DNA of 17,644 nucleotides. It comes from Rikenellaceae bacterium. GTDB taxonomy: Bacteria > Bacteroidota > Bacteroidia > Bacteroidales > Rikenellaceae. Below are positions 1 to 7,383 of this stretch, in pieces. Position 1 is the first letter of the stretch. Every line of letters begins with the position of its first letter. Location of the stretch: assembly GCA_020859875.1 (NCBI GenBank), contig JAJBVJ010000229.1, positions 1 through 17,644 on the forward strand, in the 5' to 3' direction. Made by a program: the position numbers and the translations under genes. The notes under the pieces were generated by a model that saw only the letters and a program-made list of their open reading frames with translations, ran no database searches and was not told where the DNA came from.

Positions 1-851
1 ACCTCTTTCATTGTACGTATAAGCCTGTTTGTTCCAGAGGAATTCTCATCCGTTACCTGGCCCGGAACCTCCATTACGGCTCGGTGGTAACCGTAAGCCA
101 TCTCCGCTGTTATCATCGAACCTCCCTTTTCGGGACTTTCAACAATAAGCGTACCCCGGGACATACCGGCTATCATACGGTTTCGCGCCACAAAATTCAC
201 CCTACCCTCGAAAGACTGCGAATTAAGCTCGGAGACCAATGCACCGCCACTCTCTATGATTTTATTAGCCAGGGCAGTATGATCCGACGGATAGATGCGG
301 GGCAATTTATTCCCAAGCACCGCGACGGTATTCAGCCCGCCGGCGATCGCCGCACGGTGCGATGTGGAATCGACCCCGTAGGCCAGACCGCTTAACACGG
401 TCAACTCGGGCTTCTTACCGGCCAGTCCGCCGACAATACGTTCACACATCGCCGCACCATAAGGACTTATTTTCCTGGTACCAACAACGGCGAGCATCTC
501 CCCGCGCAGGGCGCCGGGATTACCCATTACGTAGATTACCACAGGGTAGTCGCAGCATTCCCGAAGTAGATCGGGATAGAGATCGGAAGATACACCGACA
601 GGTATAATATGGTTTTTGCGGCAGAACTCCAGTTCGGCTTCAGCCCGCTTGTGGAACTTTTTTGAAACTATTTCGGATGCCATATCCGGCCTGAGCTCGC
701 CCCGTTCCGTAAGGCTTTCGAACGAAGCGGAAAATACCGCACCGGCATCTCCGTACAATTCGATAAGATGCACTGCGGTTTTCGGATTCGTACCGCTACA
801 TAAAGTCAAGGCGATTTCGTCGAGGATCATTCGGCTGCGCGGAGTTTGCAT
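1..851 (-). CDS. dprA: DNA processing protein DprA (Smf), partial: 3' end off the window
   Basis: Translating the minus strand from the ATG at 851 gives an unbroken frame of 283 codons to the window edge. DprA binds incoming single-stranded DNA and loads RecA during natural transformation. The Rossmann-like DprA core is clear: AVVGTRKISPYG (residues 121-132), SGLAYGVDSTSHRAAI (154-169), VAVLGNKLPRIYP (176-188), GGALVSEL (202-209), FVARNRMIAGMSRGTLIVES (220-239) and GGSMITAEMAYGYHRAVMEV (243-262). About 80-90 N-terminal residues before the core look like the helical (SAM/HhH-like) region many DprA proteins carry. The family is usually about 360-380 residues, so the C-terminal DML1-like domain should lie off the left edge. 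No strong ribosome binding site precedes the ATG, which is usual in Bacteroidetes. The gene is divergent from the tRNA-Cys gene. Confidence 0.95.
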   Translation of the reverse strand, partial: MQTPRSRMILDEIALTLCSGTNPKTAVHLIELYGDAGAVFSASFESLTERGELRPDMASEIVSKKFHKRAEAELEFCRKNHIIPVGVSSDLYPDLLRECCDYPVVIYVMGNPGALRGEMLAVVGTRKISPYGAAMCERIVGGLAGKKPELTVLSGLAYGVDSTSHRAAIAGGLNTVAVLGNKLPRIYPSDHTALANKIIESGGALVSELNSQSFEGRVNFVARNRMIAGMSRGTLIVESPEKGGSMITAEMAYGYHRAVMEVPGQVTDENSSGTNRLIRTMKE

Positions 852-927
852 TTCAAGATACAATAATAGTGGTTCCCGTCCGAATAAAAAAGTACGGGTG
901 TTTTTGAAGGACTGTTGGGGATGATAT

Positions 928-958
928 TTTTATAAGCCGGATATATTTATTATATTTG
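928..958 (+). promoter_or_regulatory. Candidate promoter of tRNA-Cys
   Basis: TATATTTG at 951-958 is a perfect match to the Bacteroidetes -7 consensus TAnnTTTG. A weak -33 candidate (TTT at 928-930) lies 20 bases upstream. Transcription would begin near 964, giving a leader of about 25 bases before the mature tRNA at 989. Confidence 0.6.
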
Positions 959-988
959 TCTCCGCTTTGAAAAAGGCCGACAATTGAA

Positions 989-1059
989 GGTCTGATGGCC
1001 GAGTGGCTAGGCAGAGGTCTGCAAAACCTCGTACAGCGGTTCGAATCCGCTTCAGACCT
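989..1059 (+). tRNA. trnC: tRNA-Cys, anticodon GCA
   Basis: The cloverleaf folds completely. The acceptor GGTCTGA (989-995) pairs with TCAGACC (1052-1058), and the discriminator T at 1059 is typical of tRNA-Cys. A GCC/GGC D-stem follows. The anticodon stem GAGGT/ACCTC closes the loop CTGCAAA with anticodon GCA. The T-stem AGCGG (1035-1039) pairs with CCGCT (1047-1051) around TTCGAAT. No CCA is encoded. It reads UGC/UGU codons. Confidence 0.96.
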
Positions 1060-1073
1060 CAATCGATTACAGT

Positions 1074-1108
1074 AAACCCCTGAGAGTGTGCAACTTTCGG
1101 GGGTTTTT
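1074..1108 (+). terminator. Rho-independent terminator after tRNA-Cys
   Basis: AAACCCCTGAGAG (1074-1086) pairs with CTTTCGGGGGTTT (1094-1106) around a 7-base loop, including two G-T pairs. The 3' arm runs into T residues to 1108. It starts 15 bases after the tRNA. Confidence 0.8.
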
Positions 1109-1377
1109 CATAAGACCGGGACCCAAACGGGTGACCAAACTATTTTCGACACATCCTGTACCCGGCTTTCTTGCCCGTGCCTATATCATATCCGAAAGAG
1201 CATCCTATCCAACCAAAAAAAACATTCACGAAAAAGGTAGTAAGCCGTTTTGGTTCACCGGTAATTATATGGGGAGTTTAACCTATGCCTGATTTATCGG
1301 TAATAAGCATGGTAAAGAAACGGAATTCACTGCATTTGGAACTATGGTAAAATCTGCCGAAAAACCCAAAGAAAATA
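1109..1377. other. Intergenic stretch with no convincing gene
   Basis: Together with the tRNA terminator, this space between tRNA-Cys and the oxidoreductase stop is over 300 bases. The one open frame here (68 codons from 1086) starts inside the terminator hairpin and resembles no family I recognise. A tiny inverted repeat ACCC-AAAC-GGGT lies near 1124-1135. I looked for a second copy of the tRNA 3' end, which would mark an integration site, and saw none in the window. Confidence 0.5.
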
Positions 1378-2484
1378 TCAGAGTTCCACCGCACGGCCGC
1401 TGTGTGCGCTTTCACGGGCGGCATCGAGGATTTTGACGACTGTCATATTGTTCTCCAAAGCCGACTGGTCGGAAGGCGACATGGTGATTTGACCCCTTAC
1501 CACTGCTTTAAGATAGAGGTACGGGTCATTATACGGCGCAGCCAGCGCGGGAGCCTTTACATTTCTTACCGCACCATTATCCAAGACCCTCAGGTCGGTG
1601 GCATTGTCCTGATAGATATAACCGTCAAGGCCGTAAATGTGCATATCCTTCCGGCCCATGGGCCACGCCCACGAACCCATCACCTGTACGACGGCGTCGT
1701 CATATTCGAGAATTATGGTAGCGTCGTCATCGACATTGGGATATATCTCCGGTTTTAGCTGTTTCAGCACGGCCGAGACCCTGCGCGGCTCTTCCCCGTC
1801 CATAAGCCATGTGGCAAGGTTGGCGCCGTAGCACCCGAAATCCACGACCGCCCCGCCGCCGTTCAGCACCGGATCGGTCAACCAGGTTAAAAATTCCGGG
1901 CCGCAGCCAATCTCCACCGGCCCCTGGTGGCCGTCGTACACGTTTATCCGCGTCAACTTACCGATTCCATTATTTTCCAATATATCCGTAATGACCCGGT
2001 TGGACGGATACCACGTGGTTTCATAGTTTGTAACCAGCCGGATATTGTTTTCACGGGCAAGTCGCTCCATCTTTACCGCGTGCTCCATATTTACCGCAAG
2101 GGGCTTCTCTACCATAACATGGACACCGAGCGGGGCTGCCGCCTCGACTACGGCCACATGCTCGTAGATAGAGCCGTAAGCCACAATCACTTCCGGAGCT
2201 GTAGCCTCTATCATTTCCGACAGGTCGGAGAAGACGATCTCCGGATCTAGCGACTGTACCCAACGGCTATCCGTACGTAATTTTTCGTCCGGTTCCGCTA
2301 CTCCGACAACGATAAAATCGCCCCGGTCGGCACGGCTTATAACGTCCCAAAGGTGTCCGTGGGATATACCGGCTACCCCTACCCTGAGCGGTTTGTCGTT
2401 TCCGGCCGGTTGTGCGGCAAGAACGGTTCCCGCCGCCGAAAGGCAGGCGATCGAAATAAATATTTTCACGGCTATTTTTATCAT
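1378..2484 (-). CDS. Exported Gfo/Idh/MocA-family NAD(P)-dependent oxidoreductase
   Basis: The 368-residue protein starts with a Sec-type signal peptide (hydrophobic 5-22, likely cleavage near VLA-A at 23/24), so it should act in the periplasm. The N-terminal Rossmann half begins at about residue 33 with RVGVAGISHGH (34-44), a variant of the usual GxGxxG dinucleotide loop. The family's EKP motif is at 126-128 (VEKPLAVN). The C-terminal half has GGGAVVDFGCYGANLATWL (209-227). Many members have His where this protein has Tyr219; glucose-fructose oxidoreductase-like members also have Tyr. The family oxidises or reduces sugars and polyols; the substrate cannot be read from sequence. It is monocistronic, between a tRNA and an accessory island, with no sugar genes next to it. 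Upstream, TATCTTTA (minus strand, 2519-2512) is one mismatch from the -7 consensus. Confidence 0.88.
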   Translation of the reverse strand: MIKIAVKIFISIACLSAAGTVLAAQPAGNDKPLRVGVAGISHGHLWDVISRADRGDFIVVGVAEPDEKLRTDSRWVQSLDPEIVFSDLSEMIEATAPEVIVAYGSIYEHVAVVEAAAPLGVHVMVEKPLAVNMEHAVKMERLARENNIRLVTNYETTWYPSNRVITDILENNGIGKLTRINVYDGHQGPVEIGCGPEFLTWLTDPVLNGGGAVVDFGCYGANLATWLMDGEEPRRVSAVLKQLKPEIYPNVDDDATIILEYDDAVVQVMGSWAWPMGRKDMHIYGLDGYIYQDNATDLRVLDNGAVRNVKAPALAAPYNDPYLYLKAVVRGQITMSPSDQSALENNMTVVKILDAARESAHSGRAVEL

Positions 2485-2547
2485 GACGTCTCGATTAGTA
2501 TGTTAGCGTTCTAAAGATAAATAAAAATCATCCGATTACCGATTTCC

Positions 2548-2593
2548 TTTTGCGTTCAATTTAATTCTGTGTTATATTCGCTCACTATATTTG
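2548..2593 (+). promoter_or_regulatory. Overlapping candidate promoters for the methyltransferase
   Basis: Two -7-like elements sit directly before the start codon. TATATTCG (2573-2580) lies 20 bases after TTTTG (2548-2552), the right spacing for a -33/-7 pair, and would give a leader of about 10-13 bases. TATATTTG (2586-2593) is a perfect -7 match but ends only 4 bases before the ATG at 2598, so transcripts from it would be leaderless. Which is used cannot be told by eye. Confidence 0.5.
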
Positions 2594-2597
2594 CAAG

Positions 2598-3494
2598 ATG
2601 GCGAGGATAATTTTAGGAGATAGCGCACAAGAATTAAGGGAAATAGCAGATTTATCTGTAGATTTATTAATCGCAGACCCTCCTTATTGGAAGGTTGTCA
2701 GTGAAAAATGGGATTATAAATGGAGGACCGAGCAGGATTATGTGGAGTGGTCGTTGACGTGGATAAGGGAGGCGTCGCGTGTACTTAGGTACGGCGGATC
2801 GTTCTACCTTTTTGGATATTTTAGAATACTAGCGCTATTGGTTCCTTTCTTCGATGAAATGGGTTTGGAACTGCGTCAACAAATTATAATAGACAAAGGG
2901 ATGAAAGCGGTGTCGGGCCGAGCCACCAAAAAGTATAAACTATTCCCCAATACCACGGAAAGTATATTATTTATAATCAAAGACAATAAGAAATATATAA
3001 AGTCATTTTTGAAGCAGCATCAGCAGAAAATGGGATTGAACGCCCGCCAGATCAACGACGCACTCGGTGTTAAAAGTAACGGAGGCGGCATGTGGAGTAT
3101 TTATACCGGCAACAATATTTGCGGGCAATTTCCTACCGAAGAAATATGGAATAAATTGCAAACTATCCTGGGATTCGAATTGCCATATAAAAGCATATCT
3201 CAAACATATAATCCGCAAATGGGATTAACGGATGTATGGAGAGACATAGATTTTTATAACGAAATGCGGACACATCCCACCCAGAAACCATTGAGTCTGA
3301 TAAAAAGACTGATCCTGGCAAGCAGTAACGAGGGAGACCTGGTTCTCGATCCATTTGCCGGATCGGGTTCTACGGCTATTGCCTCCATGGAGTTGAATCG
3401 AAGAAATATATCCATAGAAATCGAAGAGAAATACTTACTGAACATAATAAACCGCATCGAAGACCATAGAAATAATTTAGGGAATAACTCATAG
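2598..3494 (+). CDS. Beta-class DNA methyltransferase (probably adenine-N6), modification half of an R-M pair
   Basis: The 298-residue protein has DPPY (27-30, motif IV, catalytic), an HPTQKP block (226-231) and DPFAGSGSTA (251-260, motif I, S-adenosylmethionine binding). The order IV, then target-recognition region, then I is the beta class. DPPY favours adenine-N6 methylation, though some cytosine-N4 enzymes share this layout. Residues about 105-215 are the likely target-recognition region, and the specificity is unknown. It converges on an endonuclease-like gene whose stop is only 15 bases away, so the two form a restriction-modification pair. The DNA is visibly more A+T rich than the flanking rluF and dprA genes, which suggests acquisition. 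It should protect host DNA from the neighbouring nuclease. Confidence 0.92.
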   Translation: MARIILGDSAQELREIADLSVDLLIADPPYWKVVSEKWDYKWRTEQDYVEWSLTWIREASRVLRYGGSFYLFGYFRILALLVPFFDEMGLELRQQIIIDKGMKAVSGRATKKYKLFPNTTESILFIIKDNKKYIKSFLKQHQQKMGLNARQINDALGVKSNGGGMWSIYTGNNICGQFPTEEIWNKLQTILGFELPYKSISQTYNPQMGLTDVWRDIDFYNEMRTHPTQKPLSLIKRLILASSNEGDLVLDPFAGSGSTAIASMELNRRNISIEIEEKYLLNIINRIEDHRNNLGNNS

Positions 3495-3509
3495 ACCTTT
3501 CATTGTCTC

Positions 3510-4499
3510 CTATTCAACCTTTTTTATAATTTTCGGGTTATCCGTATCCCTCAAAGGGAGATATTTTCTGGTTTCCTCATCTATGAACGGTAATTTCTCT
3601 ACCAGCTTTTCGGTATTCGACTGCAAACCAATAAGACTCTCATAATCCTTGGCCCCTGAAAGTTGCCTTATTATCGATTCTTTCGGTACTTCTTTTAACA
3701 ATAGGTCCCATTCCCGACGTTGTAAAAGTTTCGTGGGCATAGGCAGGGGTGTCAATGAGGCCCTATCCCCGTCGGGAGGAAAATAATCCATAATTTCAAT
3801 TTCCGGGGAATAATTCGCATTAGTAACAAGGCAATCGAATACCTGTACAGGATTGCAAAGGTAGAATTGATATGAGAATGGCCATATATTTTTGGGTGCG
3901 GGAGTTTTATTCGGATTGTTATTTATGTGCTCGAGATATATCTTATAAAAATAACTCGTCATCAATTTTTTAAAATTGGCGTGTCTTTCATTATTGTTCC
4001 ATATCTCGAAAGCCTGTAATCTTATCGTATTATAATCCTCCTTTTCAAAACCAGGGTTGTATGCTATCGTGAGAAAAATCCTGTCGATTTTTTCGGTCAT
4101 ACGTTGCAGATCTTCTTCGGATCTAATCGTAAAGAGCCACTTGCTGTCGTCCTTCCTTTTGATATTTGTGCACTCGCAATGAGGACATTTGTTTTCCGAC
4201 CTGGCTACTTTGCCCTCACATGAGGTGCACGTGTCCATTTGATCCACTTTACTGCACGATTTTACTTCCGATCCGTCCCGCAGGTCCTGCCCTCTGGCTC
4301 CCGTGCGGGAGCCTTCTATACCGGTAATAAGGGATGCCAAATGCTGGCCCGGATAACCTATTTTCAGATTGGGCGTCTGTTTGGTAATCTTTGACCATTC
4401 TATGGCCTTCATCCGTGGCACCAGGATCAGTTCCTTTATCAGTTTCTTGATCCTTTCTTCATCCTTTTCTATGGTTATGTATTCCGGATTGGGTTTCAT
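3510..4499 (-). CDS. Type II restriction endonuclease, MamI-like (PD-(D/E)xK with zinc finger)
   Basis: The 329-residue soluble protein has a putative nuclease core: GARGQDLRDGSEVKS (68-81), where D72, E78 and K80 fit the D-(x)n-E-x-K signature. A four-cysteine knuckle follows at once (C91-x2-C94-x10-C105-x2-C108), probably a zinc-binding DNA-contact module. From memory, this combination and the preceding GYPGQHLASLITGIEGSRTGARG segment match the Pfam RE_MamI family, whose founder cuts GATNNNNATC. I cannot confirm that here, and the specificity should not be assumed. The gene is convergent with the methyltransferase. It lies 52 bases downstream of an S24 repressor on the same strand with no terminator between, so the two are probably co-transcribed. 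The alternative is a nuclease of another PD-(D/E)xK family. Confidence 0.78.
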   Translation of the reverse strand: MKPNPEYITIEKDEERIKKLIKELILVPRMKAIEWSKITKQTPNLKIGYPGQHLASLITGIEGSRTGARGQDLRDGSEVKSCSKVDQMDTCTSCEGKVARSENKCPHCECTNIKRKDDSKWLFTIRSEEDLQRMTEKIDRIFLTIAYNPGFEKEDYNTIRLQAFEIWNNNERHANFKKLMTSYFYKIYLEHINNNPNKTPAPKNIWPFSYQFYLCNPVQVFDCLVTNANYSPEIEIMDYFPPDGDRASLTPLPMPTKLLQRREWDLLLKEVPKESIIRQLSGAKDYESLIGLQSNTEKLVEKLPFIDEETRKYLPLRDTDNPKIIKKVE

Positions 4500-4551
4500 T
4501 GAAATATTTTTTTATACAACTTCTGGCCTTTGGTAGTTTCTCTGTAATTTA

Positions 4552-5238
4552 TTATCCCATAGTATTGTATCGGATACTGGCTTTGACCAGGGCCATCGCC
4601 CGCACCGAATCGAGTGGAATATCCGCTGGGGCATGGTGTTTATTATGGCTGACCAACTTGATATGCCCTTCGAGTTCCGAGCGCTGGACATATTTTATAC
4701 AAATATACTCCTCCCCGTCTATATTATACGATATAAGATGCATCTCCCCCCAAAGAATGCCGTATGTCAGGTTGGATATCTGCTTATACAGGACAATATC
4801 GCCGCTTTTGAGCAGCGGGTACATCGAATCTCCCCTAACATGTACGGCTCCGTCACAGGGGGGAAGGTCGGGAATGGAGAGATAACTTACGGGGACGGCC
4901 GAGTCGACGAACAATCCCACAAGGCCGGCTGTCGCTTCCAACTCATAGAGCGGGATCATTTGATCGTTCAGGGTTTTATCAGTGCGTAAAACCTTCCTTG
5001 TCGTCATCCGGTAATTTTCCTGTTTTAATTTATCCCCACGTCCGGTAAGCAGCCATTTCTCGGAATAGGCGGGATAATTTTCAACGAGAGACTGCAACCA
5101 TTTAGCCTGGATATCAGTATTATGGTTAATGGCACGGGAAAGCACTCCTTTGCTTGCACCGATTTTTCTCTCCAGTGCACTGATGGTAATACCTTCATTG
5201 ACAGCAATTTCTTGTATACGAAGTAATATCTTGCTCAT
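4552..5238 (-). CDS. LexA/CI-like repressor: XRE-type helix-turn-helix plus S24 autopeptidase domain
   Basis: The 228-residue protein has an N-terminal helix-turn-helix (about 8-65; ITISALERKIGASKGVLSRA is the recognition segment) and a C-terminal S24 peptidase-like domain (about 95-225). The catalytic Ser138 is in RGDSMYPLL and Lys182 in ICIKYV. The Ala104-Gly105 dyad in EATAGLVG is a plausible self-cleavage site. Proteins of this build hold phages or mobile elements silent and cleave themselves when RecA is activated by DNA damage. The gene is divergent from a DUF3164 gene typical of Mu-like phages and precedes the endonuclease on the same strand, so it may repress itself and the nuclease. 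Its promoter region holds palindromes and direct repeats described separately. Start: ATG at 5238, about 25 bases after the predicted transcript start. Confidence 0.9.
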   Translation of the reverse strand: MSKILLRIQEIAVNEGITISALERKIGASKGVLSRAINHNTDIQAKWLQSLVENYPAYSEKWLLTGRGDKLKQENYRMTTRKVLRTDKTLNDQMIPLYELEATAGLVGLFVDSAVPVSYLSIPDLPPCDGAVHVRGDSMYPLLKSGDIVLYKQISNLTYGILWGEMHLISYNIDGEEYICIKYVQRSELEGHIKLVSHNKHHAPADIPLDSVRAMALVKASIRYNTMG

Positions 5239-5242
5239 TTTA

Positions 5243-5285
5243 GTTGTAAATTTTCATCTATATGTTTGCAAAGTTGTATATTTTC
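5243..5285 (-). repeat. Direct repeat, 12 of 13 identical, 30 bp apart: candidate operators
   Basis: GTTGTAAATTTTC (5243-5255) and GTTGTATATTTTC (5273-5285) differ at one base, with starts 30 bp apart, close to three helical turns. One copy ends just upstream of the repressor start codon and the other overlaps its promoter. A related octamer, TATACAAC, occurs at 4513-4520, 14 bases before the endonuclease start codon, but may be chance. Confidence 0.5.
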
Positions 5286-5301
5286 TACTATTATTGCAAT
5301 A
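5269..5301 (-). promoter_or_regulatory. Candidate repressor promoter overlapped by two palindromes
   Basis: On the minus strand, CAACTTTG (5276-5269) matches the -7 consensus at 7 of 8 positions. A -33-like TATTG (5301-5297) lies exactly 20 bases upstream. The perfect palindrome TATTGCAATA (5292-5301) covers the -33 element and TTTGCAAA (5265-5272) covers the -7 end; their centres are 28 bp apart. A third, looser inverted repeat ACAAT-TAAAT-ATTGT spans 5307-5321. The layout fits autorepression by the S24 repressor. Confidence 0.5.
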
Positions 5302-5392
5302 CAATTACAATTAAATATTGTTTTAAAGATACGAATAATTCATTTATCGCTCTGTGTAACTTATGAAACCGAATAAATAACGCCCATTACCT

Positions 5393-6199
5393 ATGAAAGA
5401 AACGCACAATGACCGGGATGAAATATTCTCGTGCAAAGTTCCCACACCGCGCTGTTTTACCGGCATATGGGAAGACCAGCCGCATATCGGAAAATCAACC
5501 GATATAGAAATTAATAACCCTAATTATTTATCCGAAATGAAACATGACACCCAAACCGTGACCATGACCGCCGAAGAGGCGGCGTTGTTCCACCGCTTCA
5601 AGGAGTCGGAAGCTATGAAGATCGAGGCCGACCGAGCCCACCGGGAACGCGAGACATACCGGAATCTGGTAGATGAGGAAATAGAACGCACCATACCGCT
5701 CCTACGGGCTGTGAGCTCAGGCCTTCGAAGCGCAAAAGAGCAAGTTATACAGCAATTCCAAACCATACTCCAAATGAAATCGCAGGTAATGAAGCTCAGC
5801 CGTGACGAGCAGCGTACCCACACTTTCACCAATTCGGAAGGCGACAAGCGGATCACCCTCGGGATGTATCATACCGACGGTTACGACGATACGGCAGACG
5901 AGGGGATAGCCATGGTCTGCCGCTACCTGGAAAGTCTTGCCGACGAGGCTAAATCAAAAGCGTTGGTCGGTATGGTGCTCAAACTTCTTTCACGCGATGC
6001 CAAAGGAACCCTGAAAGCCAACCGCGTGCTGCAATTACGCCGTATGGCGGAAGAGAGCGGAAGCGGGCTCTTCATCGAAGGGGTCAGGATCATAGAAGAG
6101 TCCTACCGGTCGGCCGCCGGCTGCCAGTTTATTCGTGCCGAAATACGAGGCGACGACGGAGGCTGGATAACAATTCCGCTCGGAATGACCGAGGCCTGA
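5393..6199 (+). CDS. DUF3164 family protein (Mu-like phage type)
   Basis: The 268-residue protein is soluble. Residues about 60-145 are rich in charged helix (likely coiled coil). The conserved C-terminal core runs from about 140 to 265, with RITLGMYHTDGYDDTADEG near 154-172, RDAKGTLKANRVLQLRRMAE in the middle (200-219) and a closing GGWITIPLGM. This pattern is DUF3164, recalled as a family of early-region genes in Mu-like transposable phages; its function is unknown. The start is uncertain: the first 48 residues look unlike the family, and an internal ATG at 5537 (giving 220 residues) may be the true start. It is divergent from the S24 repressor, as early genes are in temperate phages, but no transposase, target-immunity ATPase or structural gene lies near, so it may be a remnant or a domesticated gene. 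Confidence 0.75.
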   Translation: MKETHNDRDEIFSCKVPTPRCFTGIWEDQPHIGKSTDIEINNPNYLSEMKHDTQTVTMTAEEAALFHRFKESEAMKIEADRAHRERETYRNLVDEEIERTIPLLRAVSSGLRSAKEQVIQQFQTILQMKSQVMKLSRDEQRTHTFTNSEGDKRITLGMYHTDGYDDTADEGIAMVCRYLESLADEAKSKALVGMVLKLLSRDAKGTLKANRVLQLRRMAEESGSGLFIEGVRIIEESYRSAAGCQFIRAEIRGDDGGWITIPLGMTEA

Positions 6200-6315
6200 C
6201 CACGGGAAAAGAGAAACCCTATCGACAAACCCAAATTTCGATGGCCTCGGACCTTACTTATATGATTACGCACATCATTTCAAGAGGAAAACGGAGAGAA
6301 TCGCAGAAGCCGACC

Positions 6316-7179
6316 TTACGCCTTTGTCGATTTTCTTCGGTTTCTCGGCCGGGAATTGCCCGATCGACGAGTGCCGGTATTGCCGCGCTCCCGGTATTGG
6401 GAAAACGAGCCCTTTTTCTTTTCTGCATATCCGCGGATTTTAACCGCCTTTTTCAGGTCGGATGCCTCTTCCGTTCCCGATGAGCCGGCCAGCAGCATGT
6501 GCATTTCCCTGACCTCTTCCGGGGTCAGATACCTCCAGCGGCCCGGCTCGAGACTGCCGAGGGTAATATTTATAACCCTGATGCGTTTGAGCCTTACGAC
6601 CCGGTAGCCCAACGCCTGGCACATCCGCCTTATCTGGCGGTTAAGGCCCTGCGTTAGATGGATCACGAACGTGGTATTGTTCTTTTTAAATATCCGGCAA
6701 GGCTTGGTGCGGACTCCCAGGATTTTAACCCCTGCTGCCATCTCCTTAAGGAAACTTTCGGTAACTGGTTTATCCACCGTTACGATGTATTCTTTCGGGT
6801 TATTATTGCCGGCACGGAGTATTTTGTTGACAATATCTCCGTCGTTGGTGAGCAGGATAAGTCCCTCCGAATCCTTGTCGAGCCTCCCCACGGGGAATAT
6901 CCGCTCCTTATACCCGAGAAAATCTATTATGTTGCTCTTATCGCTCCGCTCGCTGGTACAGGTCACCCCCACCGGTTTATTGCAGGCGATATAGATAGGC
7001 GGTTTTTTTCTCCGCCCCACCCTTTCGCCGTCCACTTCGACACTGTCCATATCCCCAACCATATCCCCCAGTACAGCCTCCCGTCCGTTTATTGTGACCC
7101 GGCCCTGTGCAATGTAGGCGTCGGCCTCCCTTCGGGAACAGTAGCCCGCGTCGGTGATATATTTATTGATCCGTTTCAT
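6316..7179 (-). CDS. rluF: 23S rRNA pseudouridine synthase RluF
   Basis: I chose the ATG at 7179 (287 residues) over the upstream TTG at 7209, because a perfect -7 promoter element covers 7204-7197 and AAGGGAG abuts the ATG. Residues 1-55 are an S4 RNA-binding domain (KRINKYITDAGYCSRREAD onward). The catalytic domain follows with VGRLDKDSEGLILLTNDGD (97-115), where Asp101 is the nucleophile. LTQGLNRQIRRMCQALGYRV (175-194) marks the RluF/RsuA-type group. The family converts uridine in 23S rRNA (U2604 in E. coli) to pseudouridine. The length is near the E. coli protein (290). The last 45 residues are Arg/Lys-rich and disordered, probably for RNA contact. The gene converges on the DUF3164 gene. 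Confidence 0.93.
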   Translation of the reverse strand: MKRINKYITDAGYCSRREADAYIAQGRVTINGREAVLGDMVGDMDSVEVDGERVGRRKKPPIYIACNKPVGVTCTSERSDKSNIIDFLGYKERIFPVGRLDKDSEGLILLTNDGDIVNKILRAGNNNPKEYIVTVDKPVTESFLKEMAAGVKILGVRTKPCRIFKKNNTTFVIHLTQGLNRQIRRMCQALGYRVVRLKRIRVINITLGSLEPGRWRYLTPEEVREMHMLLAGSSGTEEASDLKKAVKIRGYAEKKKGSFSQYRERGNTGTRRSGNSRPRNRRKSTKA

Positions 7180-7196
7180 CTCCCTTAATTCGATTT

Positions 7197-7204
7197 CAAA
7201 AGTA
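7197..7204 (-). promoter_or_regulatory. rluF: rluF -7 promoter element
   Basis: TACTTTTG read on the minus strand is an exact TAnnTTTG match, 17 bases before the ATG at 7179. I see no convincing -33 element. If used, it rules out translation from the upstream TTG codon. Confidence 0.5.
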
Positions 7205-7383
7205 CACAATCTTACCCACGGAACGGAGAAACCGGGAGTGAATAAATATTATTCGTTATTTTTAGAGAACCCAGCCGCATAATCCGAACAATGTTTCGAT
7301 CCTTTCCCACTCGGGGTTCGGCGGGCAGTCGTAAATGATATTGGGGGTATTTTCATCGGTCGATTTAATTCGAGTATATAACC

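Noticed and set aside
1086..1292. 68-codon open frame after tRNA-Cys, considered as an integrase remnant
   Set aside because: It begins inside the tRNA terminator hairpin. No tyrosine-recombinase motif is visible in any frame, and no second copy of the tRNA 3' end marks an attachment site.
4499..4885. 128-codon plus-strand frame over the repressor and nuclease junction
   Set aside because: It is antisense to the S24 domain, whose catalytic Ser/Lys motifs are clear, and has no domain of its own.
7180..7209. Longer rluF start at the TTG codon (7209)
   Set aside because: The -7 promoter element overlaps this region, and the S4 domain begins at the ATG at 7179.
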